A DNA stretch of 64,000 nucleotides from an uncultured Bacteroidales bacterium. GTDB taxonomy: Bacteria; Bacteroidota; Bacteroidia; Bacteroidales; UBA932. Both the position numbers and the translations under genes were made by a program. The stretch lies in contig ONDF01000006.1 in assembly GCA_900316525.1 (NCBI GenBank), forward strand, positions 1 to 64,000, given 5' to 3'. Below the pieces are notes generated by a model. The model was not told where the DNA came from, searched no databases, and was given only the letters and a program-made list of their open reading frames with translations. This document shows positions 20,672-33,045 of this stretch, in pieces. Within the stretch, counting starts at the first letter, position 1. Every line of letters starts with the position of its first letter.

Positions 20672-22147
20672 TTAAGGCATTTCAGGGAGCTTCCAGCCGT
20701 CGCGGAAGACGGGCTTGATCAGTTCCTGGGCGAACTTGTTGGCGTCCACCGGATCGGTGTACACATTCTCGAACGTGGGATGGCCGTCGGTGATGGAGAA
20801 GCCGTCGTGGATCATCGTCTTGATGGTCGCGCTGGCCGGGATGTTGGTGAAGCGCATGTTCTCGCCGTCCCACTCCAGTTCCTGGTTCAGGCCCTGCAGG
20901 CGCACGGCGACGACACCCATCGCCACCATCTCGTTGAACGGGCCGGCCTCGGCGAAGTCGGACGCGCTCGGGGTGCGGAAATCCGGGTCCTCCTTGCAGG
21001 CGCGGACCCAGTCCTGCTGATGGTCGAGGCTGAACTCGCGGTGGAGCTTCGGAACCTCGGGATTGCGGCCGGAAAGGAGGTACGGGTTCACGCCGTAGCA
21101 GCCGCAGATGAGGGTGTCCTTCGTGCCGTAGAAGATGACGGCGCCGCCGGAATCGTTCAGGTTCTTGCCGGCGGGCAGGCCTTCCGGACGGTCGGGCAGG
21201 ATGCCGCCGTCGGTCCAGGTCACCGTCACCTCGGGCATCGCCACCTTGGGCATGTTGTCACGGGCGGGGAACACGAAGCGGACCTTCTCGGCCTGCGGGC
21301 AGGACTCGGTGAGGAGGGCGGTGGAACTGCCCTGCACCTTGGTCGGATAGCCGAGCTTCAGGGCCTTGAACACGGGATGGAGGATGTGGCAGGCCATGTC
21401 GCCGAGGGCGCCGGTGCCGAAGTCCCACCAGCCGCGGAAGTTCCACGGGGTATAGATGGAATGGTACGGACGGTACGGAGCCGGTCCGAGGAAGAGGTCC
21501 CAGTCGAGGGTCTTGGGGACCTTCTCCGCCTTGGCGGGACGCTCCAGGCCCTGGGGCCAGATGGGACGGTCCGTGAAGGCCTCGACGCGGGTGACCTCGC
21601 CGATCTCGCCGTTCCAGATCCAGTTGCAGATCTTGCGGACACCTTCGCCGGAAGCGCCCTGGTTGCCCATCTGGGTGGCGACGCGGTACTTCGCGGCCAG
21701 CTTGGTCAGAAGGCGGGACTCGTACACGGTCCGGGTGAGCGGCTTCTCGCAATAGACGTGCTTGCCGGCCATGATCGCGTTCGCGGCGATGATGGCGTGC
21801 GTGTGGTCCGCGGTGGCGACCATCACGGCGTCGGCCTGGTCCAGCATTTCATCGAACATCACGCGCCAGTCCTTGTAGCGCTTGGCGTTCGGATAGCGCT
21901 CGAAGATGTGCGCGGCGTACTTCCAGTCCACGTCGCAGAGGCCGATGATCTCTTCGGTCTCCAGGCCGCGGAGGACGCTGGCGCCCCGGCCGCCGATACC
22001 GACGCCGAGGATCTTGAGTTTGCGGTTCAGCGGGGCCGGAGCCCGTTTTTCACTGTCGGCGAAAACTTTGCCGGGAATCATGGAAAGCCCGAGGGCGGCC
22101 GCCGTTCCTGTCTTCAGGAAAGATCTTCTGGAGATGTCTTTTGCCAT
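20672..22147 (-). CDS. Tat-exported Gfo/Idh/MocA oxidoreductase, second copy
   Basis: A 491-residue oxidoreductase with a clear Tat signal (SRRSFLKTGTAAALGLSM, cleavage near VFADS). The Rossmann motif is GVGIGGRGASVLRG; the catalytic EKP is in YCEKPLTRTVYES; TGALGDMACHILHP follows in the C-terminal domain. It is first gene of the minus-strand operon with DUF1080 and the isomerase. It is longer than, and diverged from, the 451-residue copy at 16410, so the two may oxidise different substrates or act in opposite directions. The start is the ATG at 22147 with a -7 box about 52 bp upstream. Confidence 0.93.
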   Translation of the reverse strand: MAKDISRRSFLKTGTAAALGLSMIPGKVFADSEKRAPAPLNRKLKILGVGIGGRGASVLRGLETEEIIGLCDVDWKYAAHIFERYPNAKRYKDWRVMFDEMLDQADAVMVATADHTHAIIAANAIMAGKHVYCEKPLTRTVYESRLLTKLAAKYRVATQMGNQGASGEGVRKICNWIWNGEIGEVTRVEAFTDRPIWPQGLERPAKAEKVPKTLDWDLFLGPAPYRPYHSIYTPWNFRGWWDFGTGALGDMACHILHPVFKALKLGYPTKVQGSSTALLTESCPQAEKVRFVFPARDNMPKVAMPEVTVTWTDGGILPDRPEGLPAGKNLNDSGGAVIFYGTKDTLICGCYGVNPYLLSGRNPEVPKLHREFSLDHQQDWVRACKEDPDFRTPSASDFAEAGPFNEMVAMGVVAVRLQGLNQELEWDGENMRFTNIPASATIKTMIHDGFSITDGHPTFENVYTDPVDANKFAQELIKPVFRDGWKLPEMP

Positions 22148-22198
22148 AAGGGTAGCTATTAGTGATTGTGTTGGTTTTCGGAAAGGTGGTTAATTGTA

Positions 22199-22206
22199 CA
22201 AATATA
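22199..22206 (-). promoter_or_regulatory. -7 box for the Gfo/DUF1080/isomerase operon
   Basis: Minus-strand TATATTTG, 52 bp before the start at 22147. A small hairpin (22217-22222 with 22226-22231) sits between it and the divergent GH9 promoter. Confidence 0.5.
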
Positions 22207-22254
22207 ATAAAAAAACACGGGATTGTCCCGTCTTGGGCAAAATTCCTTATTTTC

Positions 22255-22285
22255 TTGGATATACTATTGAAAAAGACTATCTTAA
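22255..22285 (+). promoter_or_regulatory. Promoter for the GH9 gene
   Basis: TTG at 22255-22257, a 20-bp spacer and TATCTTAA at 22278-22285, close to TAnnTTTG and at the same spacing as the 14806 promoter. The ATG is at 22306. Confidence 0.5.
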
Positions 22286-22305
22286 CAACATCAAAACCAC
22301 GACCC

Positions 22306-24603
22306 ATGAAAAGAATAGTCCTCTTGTGCGCAGCCATTGCGGCGACCCTCCTTTTTGGTAGCGTGGCCCACGCCACCCGTTTCAAGGGCCTCCAGGCCAT
22401 CGACAAGGAAACCCTCGTCATCCAGTTCCAGGACGGCGACGTCCGCTACCGGGACAACGGGACCGGCCCCAGCGCCTTCCTCGGGCACACCTTCGTCGAC
22501 GGCGACGACACCCTCGTGGTGTTCCACCCGCGGCTGGACCCGTCCGCGACCGGATGGACCGTCACCTCGGCGGACGACCCCGGCTTCGGGACCGTCTCCG
22601 TCACGCCCTGCCGCAAGTCCAAGCCGATGCACTGGGACCATACCCTCACGGCCGAACTGGACCACTGGCTGTACCTCCGCCTCCCCAAGCCGATGAAGGA
22701 AGGCTGCACCTACACGGTCCACATCCCGGCCGCGAGCGGCTCCGACATCACCTCCGCCAAGATCCAGTACTATTACTGGACGCGCTTCTCCGAGGCCGTC
22801 CATGTGAACATCCTGGGCTATTCGACGCGGGAAGAGCGCAAGGCGGCCGACCTGTACCTGTGGCTCGGCGACGGCGGCGCGCGGGATTACAGCGCCTATG
22901 AAGGCAAGTCCGTGTGGCTGCTCAACCTGGACACCTGGACCGCCCGGAAGGCCGGCCAGGTCACGTTCTGGAAACCCGCTTCCGACAGCGCGAACGAAGC
23001 CGGCCGCAAGAACCTGACCGGCTCCGACGTCTGGAACATCGACTTCACCGGCTCCGAACCCGGCCGCTACTGCCTCGTCGTGGAGGACGTGGGCCGCAGC
23101 ATGGAGTTCCAGATCCGGGACGACATCTACTTCCAGCCCTACCGCTATTCCGTCCGCGGCTACTACTATATGCGTCTCCAAGAGCCCAAGGACCCGGAGC
23201 ACGTGTGGCCGGTCCCCCGCCAGCCTCAGTTCACGCCCGGCGTGGACCCGGAAGGGTTCGTCGTCTATAAGACGGACCTCCATCCCTGGCATCCCGACTG
23301 GCGGAAGCTCCGCGGCGACGTCTGGGACGAGCCGCACTTCAAGCCGCGGGAGGAATCGGCCTTCTGGGCGCACCGGCTCCCGGGCAATCCGGTCAATCCG
23401 AACGTCATCGGCGGCCATTCCGACGCCTTCGACTGGGACCGCCACCTGGCCCACGTGAGCAACATCTATGACCTGCTCCTCCCCTACATCCTCACCGGCG
23501 GACGGCTCGCGGAAGACGACCTGGGCATCCGGGAAAGCGGCAACGGCATCCCCGACATCGTGGACGAGGCCCGGAACGAGGTGGACTTCTTCCTCTCCCT
23601 CCGCGACGGCGAAGCCTATGCGCAGGGCGTCACGAACCCGGACAAGGACTGGACCGTGATGTTCCAGGCCGGCTGCACGACGATGGCCGCCTGGGCCAAC
23701 GCCGCGAACGCCGCGATGCTCGGCGAGGCCTTCCGCATCGGCGGGAACAAGCAGCTGCAGAAATACTACACGGACGAGGCGATCAAGGCCTTCCGCTTCG
23801 CCTCCAGGCAGGAGAATCTCCAGCTGGACGATGTCCAGGGCATCGGGGACGGGTCCATGCGCGGCCGCGACTTCAAGCAGCTGGCCGCCGCGTACCTGTA
23901 CAACCTCACCGGCGACCGGGAATGGGAGGACATCCTGGCGGAAGAGAGCGCCGTGAAGGGGCCGGACTCCCCTGTCATCGGCTCAGGCCGCAGTGCCTGG
24001 TGGCAGGTCTGGGGGACGGCCGCCTACCTGCTGTGCCCGCACGAGCGGCATTATCCGGAACTCTGCTCGAACATGGCGCAGAGCGTCATCGCCCAGGCCT
24101 ACAAGAAGAACATGGAGCCGCGGCTCACCCGCCCGTCCCGCCGCAGCGCGGACGATCCCCGCTGGCAGGTGTCCGAGAACCTGCAGCTGGTGATGCTGGC
24201 CCATGCCATCACGCAGGATCCCGCCCAGAAGAAGGAGCTGGAGCAGGCGATGTACGACGAAGCCGGCTGGGGCCTCGGCCGCAACCCGGCGAACATCGTG
24301 GAGATGACCGGCCTGGGCGAGCGCCACATTACGGACTGCTACTCCACCGGCCGCAATGACGGCGAGCCCGGCACCCATCCCGGCCAGACGCCGTTCAACG
24401 GCACCGAGACCTGGTCGCCCGGCAACGGCGGCGACGCCCGCATCATCCTGGAGAAGTGCTACCCCGACTGGAACACCGGCGGCTGGCCCCGCCAGGAATC
24501 CTTCTTCAACCAGCGCTACTTCTGGGTGAACGGAGAGTTTACCCCGCGCGAGACCATGCGGGGCAAGATGGCCCTCCTGGGCTATCTGTACGGAATCCGG
24601 TAA
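22306..24603 (+). CDS. Secreted glycoside hydrolase family 9 protein
   Basis: A 765-residue protein. The start is MKRIVLLCAAIAATLLFG, a signal peptide ending VAHA; the in-frame ATG at 22162 lies before the promoter. An N-terminal CelD-type Ig-like domain (RYCLVVEDVGRSMEFQI) precedes an (alpha/alpha)6 domain. GGHSDAFDWDRH keeps both Asp of the usual DAGD motif; NGIPDIVDEARNEVDFFL and GLGRNPANIVEMTG are typical GH9. The general-acid Glu probably lies in TPRETMRGK near the C terminus, where the usual TINYN context is lost, so it is a divergent member. Likely beta-glucan or xyloglucan chain cleavage in periplasm or surface. It is monocistronic, upstream of a CE1-GH3 operon. Confidence 0.87.
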   Translation: MKRIVLLCAAIAATLLFGSVAHATRFKGLQAIDKETLVIQFQDGDVRYRDNGTGPSAFLGHTFVDGDDTLVVFHPRLDPSATGWTVTSADDPGFGTVSVTPCRKSKPMHWDHTLTAELDHWLYLRLPKPMKEGCTYTVHIPAASGSDITSAKIQYYYWTRFSEAVHVNILGYSTREERKAADLYLWLGDGGARDYSAYEGKSVWLLNLDTWTARKAGQVTFWKPASDSANEAGRKNLTGSDVWNIDFTGSEPGRYCLVVEDVGRSMEFQIRDDIYFQPYRYSVRGYYYMRLQEPKDPEHVWPVPRQPQFTPGVDPEGFVVYKTDLHPWHPDWRKLRGDVWDEPHFKPREESAFWAHRLPGNPVNPNVIGGHSDAFDWDRHLAHVSNIYDLLLPYILTGGRLAEDDLGIRESGNGIPDIVDEARNEVDFFLSLRDGEAYAQGVTNPDKDWTVMFQAGCTTMAAWANAANAAMLGEAFRIGGNKQLQKYYTDEAIKAFRFASRQENLQLDDVQGIGDGSMRGRDFKQLAAAYLYNLTGDREWEDILAEESAVKGPDSPVIGSGRSAWWQVWGTAAYLLCPHERHYPELCSNMAQSVIAQAYKKNMEPRLTRPSRRSADDPRWQVSENLQLVMLAHAITQDPAQKKELEQAMYDEAGWGLGRNPANIVEMTGLGERHITDCYSTGRNDGEPGTHPGQTPFNGTETWSPGNGGDARIILEKCYPDWNTGGWPRQESFFNQRYFWVNGEFTPRETMRGKMALLGYLYGIR

Positions 24604-24618
24604 CCCAATCGGAAAGGG

Positions 24619-25862
<1,244 letters not shown>

Positions 25863-25895
25863 TCATCCCGAATAATCACTAACCCTAAATCCAAA

Positions 25896-28151
25896 ATGAA
25901 AAAGTTACTTCCCTTTCTGTTGACCGCCCTGCTCGCGGCATCCTGCGGCTCCGCGCAGGCTCCGCAGGACAAGCTCACCGTCAATGACAAGAAGATCGAC
26001 CAGCTCATCGCCCAGATGACCCTGGAAGAGAAGGTCAACATGCTGCACTCGAAGACCAACATGTCTTCGGCCGGCGTGGAACGTCTCGGCATCGCCGACA
26101 TGCACTATGCCGACGGTCCCTTCGGCATCCGTGAGGAAGGCGTCCCGAACGGCTTCCAGTCCGCGGGCTGGAAACTCGACTCCGCCACCTACTTCCCGAC
26201 CGGCAGCGCCCTCGCGGCCACCTGGTCCCGGGAGATGGCTTACCTGTATGGCACGGGCATGGGCACGGAAGCCCGTCTCCGCGGCAAGGATGTGATCCTC
26301 GGCCCGGCCGTGAACATCCAGCGCCTGCCTGTGGGCGGCCGCACCTATGAGTACCTGAGCGAGGACCCGATCCTCTCCGCCGCGCTCTCCCTGCAGTACA
26401 CCCTCGGTGTGCAGGACAAGGGCACCGCGGTGTGCATCAAGCACTTCGCCGTGAACAACCAGGAGACCAACCGCGGCTCCGTGGACGCCCAGATCGATGA
26501 GCGCACCCTCCGCGAGATCTACCTCAAGCCGTTCGAGAGCGCCGTCGTCGAAGGTGGCGCGATGAGCGTGATGCCGGCCTACAACAAGGTGAACGGCGAC
26601 TACTGCTCCGAGAACGAGCACCTGCTGAACGAGATTCTCCGCGGCGAGTGGGGCTTCAAGGGCTTCACCGTCTCCGACTGGGGCGGCACGCACAGCACCA
26701 TGGGCGCCATGCTCCACGGCCTGAACGTCCAGATGACGGGTTCCAACTACCTGGGCCAGCCGGTCATCGACTCCATCAAGGTGGGCAAGCTCACCGAGGA
26801 GATGGTCAATGAGAAGGTCAAGCAGATCCTCCGCGTCCGCTACGCCATCGAGGCCATTCCGGACGATGTCGCCAACACCAAGATGACCTCCCAGCCGGAG
26901 TGCCAGGACATCGCCAAGCAGGTCGCCGAGAAGTCCATCGTCCTCCTCAAGAACCAGGGCGGTGTGCTCCCGATCGCGAAGAGCGTGAAGAAGATCGCCG
27001 TCATCGGCCAGAACGCTGTCCTGAAGACCCAGAGCGGCGGCATGGGCGCCGGTGTCAAGGCCCTCTATGAAGTCACTCCGCTCGAAGGCATCTGCAAGCG
27101 CGCCGCCGCCGACATCGAAGTGAAGTATGCCCCCGGTTACAAGAACTTCCCGGGCCGCCGCTGGGGACCTCCGTCCGCCACCGCGAACCCGCTCGAAGCC
27201 GCTGCCATCGACGAGCCCGCCGATCCCGCCCTCTGCGCGGAGGCTGTCGCCCTCGCCAAGGAGGCCGACCTGGTGATCTTCTTCGGCGGTACCAACAAGA
27301 GCATCGAGACCGAAGGCTCCGACCGTCAAAACATCGACCTGCCGACCGGCCAGAACGAGGTCGTCGCCGCCCTGGCCGCGGCCAATCCGAACCTCGTGAC
27401 CGTCCTCATCTCCGGTGGTCCCACTGACCTCCGTCAGCTCGAGCCCGTCTCCCCGGCCATCGTCCAGGGCTGGTGGAACGGCACCGAAGGCGGCACCGCC
27501 CTCGCCGAGGTCCTCTTCGGCGACATCGCCCCGTCCGGCAAGCTCCCGTTCACCTTCCCGGCCAAACTTGAGGACTCCCCGGCCTATGCCATGGGTAACT
27601 TCCCGGATCCGAACGCCGGCGGAGACCTGTTCAGCCTGATGTATCGCCCTGACGTGCTGAAGATGTCCCGCGAGGAGCGTCAGAAACTCATCGACTCCCT
27701 CCCGAAGCCCGTCTCCAAGTACACGGAAGGCTCCCTCGTGGGCTATCGCTGGTATGACACCAAGAACGTGAAGCCGATGTACGCCTTCGGCCACGGCCTC
27801 TCCTATGTGGACTTCGAGTACGGCGCCGTCAAGGCCGCCGCGAAGAAGGACGTCGTGAAGGTGACCTTCAACCTCACCAACAAGGGCGGCATGACCGCTG
27901 ACGAGGTCGTCCAGCTCTACGTCGCCCGTCCGGAAGCCACCGTCGAGTGGCCGGCGAAGGAGCTCAAGGCCTTCGACCGCGTGACCCTCGCCGCCGGTGA
28001 GACCAAGACCGTCACCCTCGAGATCCCCGTGAAGGACCTCCGCTACTGGAATGTGGAAAAGAACGCCTGGGACCTGGAGCACGGCAAGCTCGTCCTCCTG
28101 CTCGGCGCCGCGTCCGACGACATCCGTCAGCAGGCTGAAGTAACTATCTAA
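25896..28151 (+). CDS. Glycoside hydrolase family 3 beta-glucosidase-type lipoprotein
   Basis: A 751-residue GH3 with lipobox (LLAASCGSA). The TIM barrel has KHFAVNNQETNR and the nucleophile Asp in FTVSDWGGTHST. The alpha/beta sandwich has KSIVLLKNQGGVLPI and FGGTNKSIETEGSDRQNIDLP, and the C-terminal FnIII-like domain begins near YAFGHGLSYVDFEY. The KHFAVNNQE form suits beta-glucosidase more than xylosidase. It is second in the operon, 33 bp after CE1 and 5 bp before an alpha/beta hydrolase. It is probably periplasmic-side or surface, releasing terminal sugar from oligosaccharides. Confidence 0.94.
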   Translation: MKKLLPFLLTALLAASCGSAQAPQDKLTVNDKKIDQLIAQMTLEEKVNMLHSKTNMSSAGVERLGIADMHYADGPFGIREEGVPNGFQSAGWKLDSATYFPTGSALAATWSREMAYLYGTGMGTEARLRGKDVILGPAVNIQRLPVGGRTYEYLSEDPILSAALSLQYTLGVQDKGTAVCIKHFAVNNQETNRGSVDAQIDERTLREIYLKPFESAVVEGGAMSVMPAYNKVNGDYCSENEHLLNEILRGEWGFKGFTVSDWGGTHSTMGAMLHGLNVQMTGSNYLGQPVIDSIKVGKLTEEMVNEKVKQILRVRYAIEAIPDDVANTKMTSQPECQDIAKQVAEKSIVLLKNQGGVLPIAKSVKKIAVIGQNAVLKTQSGGMGAGVKALYEVTPLEGICKRAAADIEVKYAPGYKNFPGRRWGPPSATANPLEAAAIDEPADPALCAEAVALAKEADLVIFFGGTNKSIETEGSDRQNIDLPTGQNEVVAALAAANPNLVTVLISGGPTDLRQLEPVSPAIVQGWWNGTEGGTALAEVLFGDIAPSGKLPFTFPAKLEDSPAYAMGNFPDPNAGGDLFSLMYRPDVLKMSREERQKLIDSLPKPVSKYTEGSLVGYRWYDTKNVKPMYAFGHGLSYVDFEYGAVKAAAKKDVVKVTFNLTNKGGMTADEVVQLYVARPEATVEWPAKELKAFDRVTLAAGETKTVTLEIPVKDLRYWNVEKNAWDLEHGKLVLLLGAASDDIRQQAEVTI

Positions 28152-28156
28152 GCGTT

Positions 28157-29431
28157 ATGCGCAGAACTATGATTCTTGGGGCCGCCCTGCTCGCCGCAGC
28201 GTGCGGCCCCAGGCCTTCTGCCCAGGTGGAGAAGGTCGAACTTCACTCCGTCGTGGGCGACTACGGCCTGGAGGCGGACGCCATCGAGATCACCGTGTCC
28301 AATCCCCGTTCCCTGAAAGGATTGACCGCGGCCGATTTCGACCTCGTGAACAATGTCCCGGCCGCATTCATCGACGCGGCTACCGGCCAGGCGCCGGCTG
28401 AATACGCCGACGACGGCATCGTCCTCACGGTCAATAAGAATGTCCTCCGCATCGAAGCCAAGCCCTTCAACAAGGCCGGCAAGTCGGAAGGCTGGTTCAA
28501 ACGCATTCCGTGGGAGCTGCACTGTGCCGTGGACTCCGCCCTCAATGTCACCGCCGCGCAGGTCACCGGCGAGCATATCGCCATCCTGGACGATTGCGAG
28601 ACCGGTACTTTCACTTTCGGCGGCCTGACGCGGGAGTATATGCTGCACCTGCCGAAGGATGCCGATGGAAAGGTCATCCCGAACGCCCCGCTCCTCGTCT
28701 GGCAGATCGGCGGCGGCGAGTATGACAAGGACCTGATGACAGTCGCCACGGCGAACCGCTGCCTGGTTTCCCTGCCCACGGAAGGCATTCCCTGCGCCAC
28801 CCTCGTTTTCGCCATCGCGAATCCGAACTACTCCTACAGCGCCTCGCTGTATCCGGAGAAGATCGAACTCATCGACCGGAACAACGCCCTCCAGATGGCC
28901 TTCATCGACCAGCTGATCGCCGAGGGCAAGGTCGATGGCAGCAAGCTCTTCTGCGCCGGCGCCTCCTCCGGCGGCGGCTGCACGATGCGCTTCATGATGC
29001 AGTTCGCGGACCGCTTCAAGGCGGCCATCCCGTGCTGCGCCATGGACCCGATCGTCCCGATCCACCAGGTCGAGGAGAAGTATCCCGGCCAGTATGCCGA
29101 CGACGTGGAGAAAGTCTGGCGCAGTGACTGCGTCTACAAATGGAACGGCACCGACATGGCGCTCGCTCCGATGGACATCGACGCTTTCACGAAGCTCCCG
29201 ATGTACTTCGTCCACGCGGAGACCGACCGCACCTGCAAGGTCGCCAGCACCTACGCCTACACCGAGGCTCGCAAGCGCCTGGGCGCGCAGGACGACAAGA
29301 TGCTCATCTACAGCGACGAGGACCTCGTCCGCTGGGGCGTCGCCCCGATGCTGGCCCACTTCTCCTGGGTCCCGCTCCTGGACGACTACGCCGCCGGCAG
29401 TCCGATGGACTGGCTGGTGAAGCAGATGTAA
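28157..29431 (+). CDS. Secreted alpha/beta hydrolase lipoprotein with N-terminal domain
   Basis: A 424-residue lipoprotein (ALLAAACGP). The N-terminal 150 residues look like a beta domain (VEKVELHSVVGDYGLEADAIEITV). The C-terminal alpha/beta hydrolase has an LVWQIGGGEYD oxyanion region and a Ser nucleophile in CAGASSGGGCT, resembling PHB-depolymerase/feruloyl-esterase-like folds rather than CE1. A late Asp/His pair is plausible at HAETDRT and AHFSW. It is the last gene of the CE1-GH3 operon, followed by a terminator. Probably another ester or acyl-cleaving enzyme; substrate unknown. Confidence 0.82.
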   Translation: MRRTMILGAALLAAACGPRPSAQVEKVELHSVVGDYGLEADAIEITVSNPRSLKGLTAADFDLVNNVPAAFIDAATGQAPAEYADDGIVLTVNKNVLRIEAKPFNKAGKSEGWFKRIPWELHCAVDSALNVTAAQVTGEHIAILDDCETGTFTFGGLTREYMLHLPKDADGKVIPNAPLLVWQIGGGEYDKDLMTVATANRCLVSLPTEGIPCATLVFAIANPNYSYSASLYPEKIELIDRNNALQMAFIDQLIAEGKVDGSKLFCAGASSGGGCTMRFMMQFADRFKAAIPCCAMDPIVPIHQVEEKYPGQYADDVEKVWRSDCVYKWNGTDMALAPMDIDAFTKLPMYFVHAETDRTCKVASTYAYTEARKRLGAQDDKMLIYSDEDLVRWGVAPMLAHFSWVPLLDDYAAGSPMDWLVKQM

Positions 29432-29460
29432 AAAAAGCTGACAGCCAGACAATTAGACAC

Positions 29461-29490
29461 AGAGAGGTGCACCACGCGGTGCACCTCTCT
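29461..29490. terminator. Bidirectional hairpin terminator between convergent operons
   Basis: Perfect 13-bp stem (29461-29473 with 29478-29490) and 4-nt loop, between the + hydrolase and the - CE1 gene. U-runs are short on both sides. Confidence 0.75.
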
Positions 29491-29513
29491 GCATTTAACG
29501 TTCTATCAATCAG

Positions 29514-32938
<3,425 letters not shown>

Positions 32939-32962
32939 AAAGGAGTGATCGACAATTCTTTA

Positions 32963-32970
32963 CAAATATA
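32963..32970 (-). promoter_or_regulatory. -7 box for GH3-CE1 sub-operon
   Basis: Minus-strand TATATTTG, about 24 bp before the GH3 start at 32938 and just downstream of the terminator at 32987-33016, allowing independent expression. Confidence 0.5.
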
Positions 32971-32986
32971 CAAACATTCCCGGAAT

Positions 32987-33016
32987 AAAAAGGGGCCGGC
33001 CGTAATGGCCGGCCCC
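32987..33016 (-). terminator. Intrinsic terminator inside the PUL
   Basis: Perfect 10-bp GC-rich stem (32992-33001 with 33007-33016), 5-nt loop, followed on the minus strand by five T residues. It lies between the repeat lipoprotein and GH3, so it ends or attenuates the SusCD transcript. Confidence 0.88.
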
Positions 33017-33045
33017 GATTCATTGGTTCAGGTTTTTGTCAGCGA

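Noticed and set aside
25905..28082. Minus-strand ORF of 725 codons opposite GH3
   Set aside because: Antisense shadow rich in Leu/Gly/Asp/His/Val; GH3 motifs are on the + strand.
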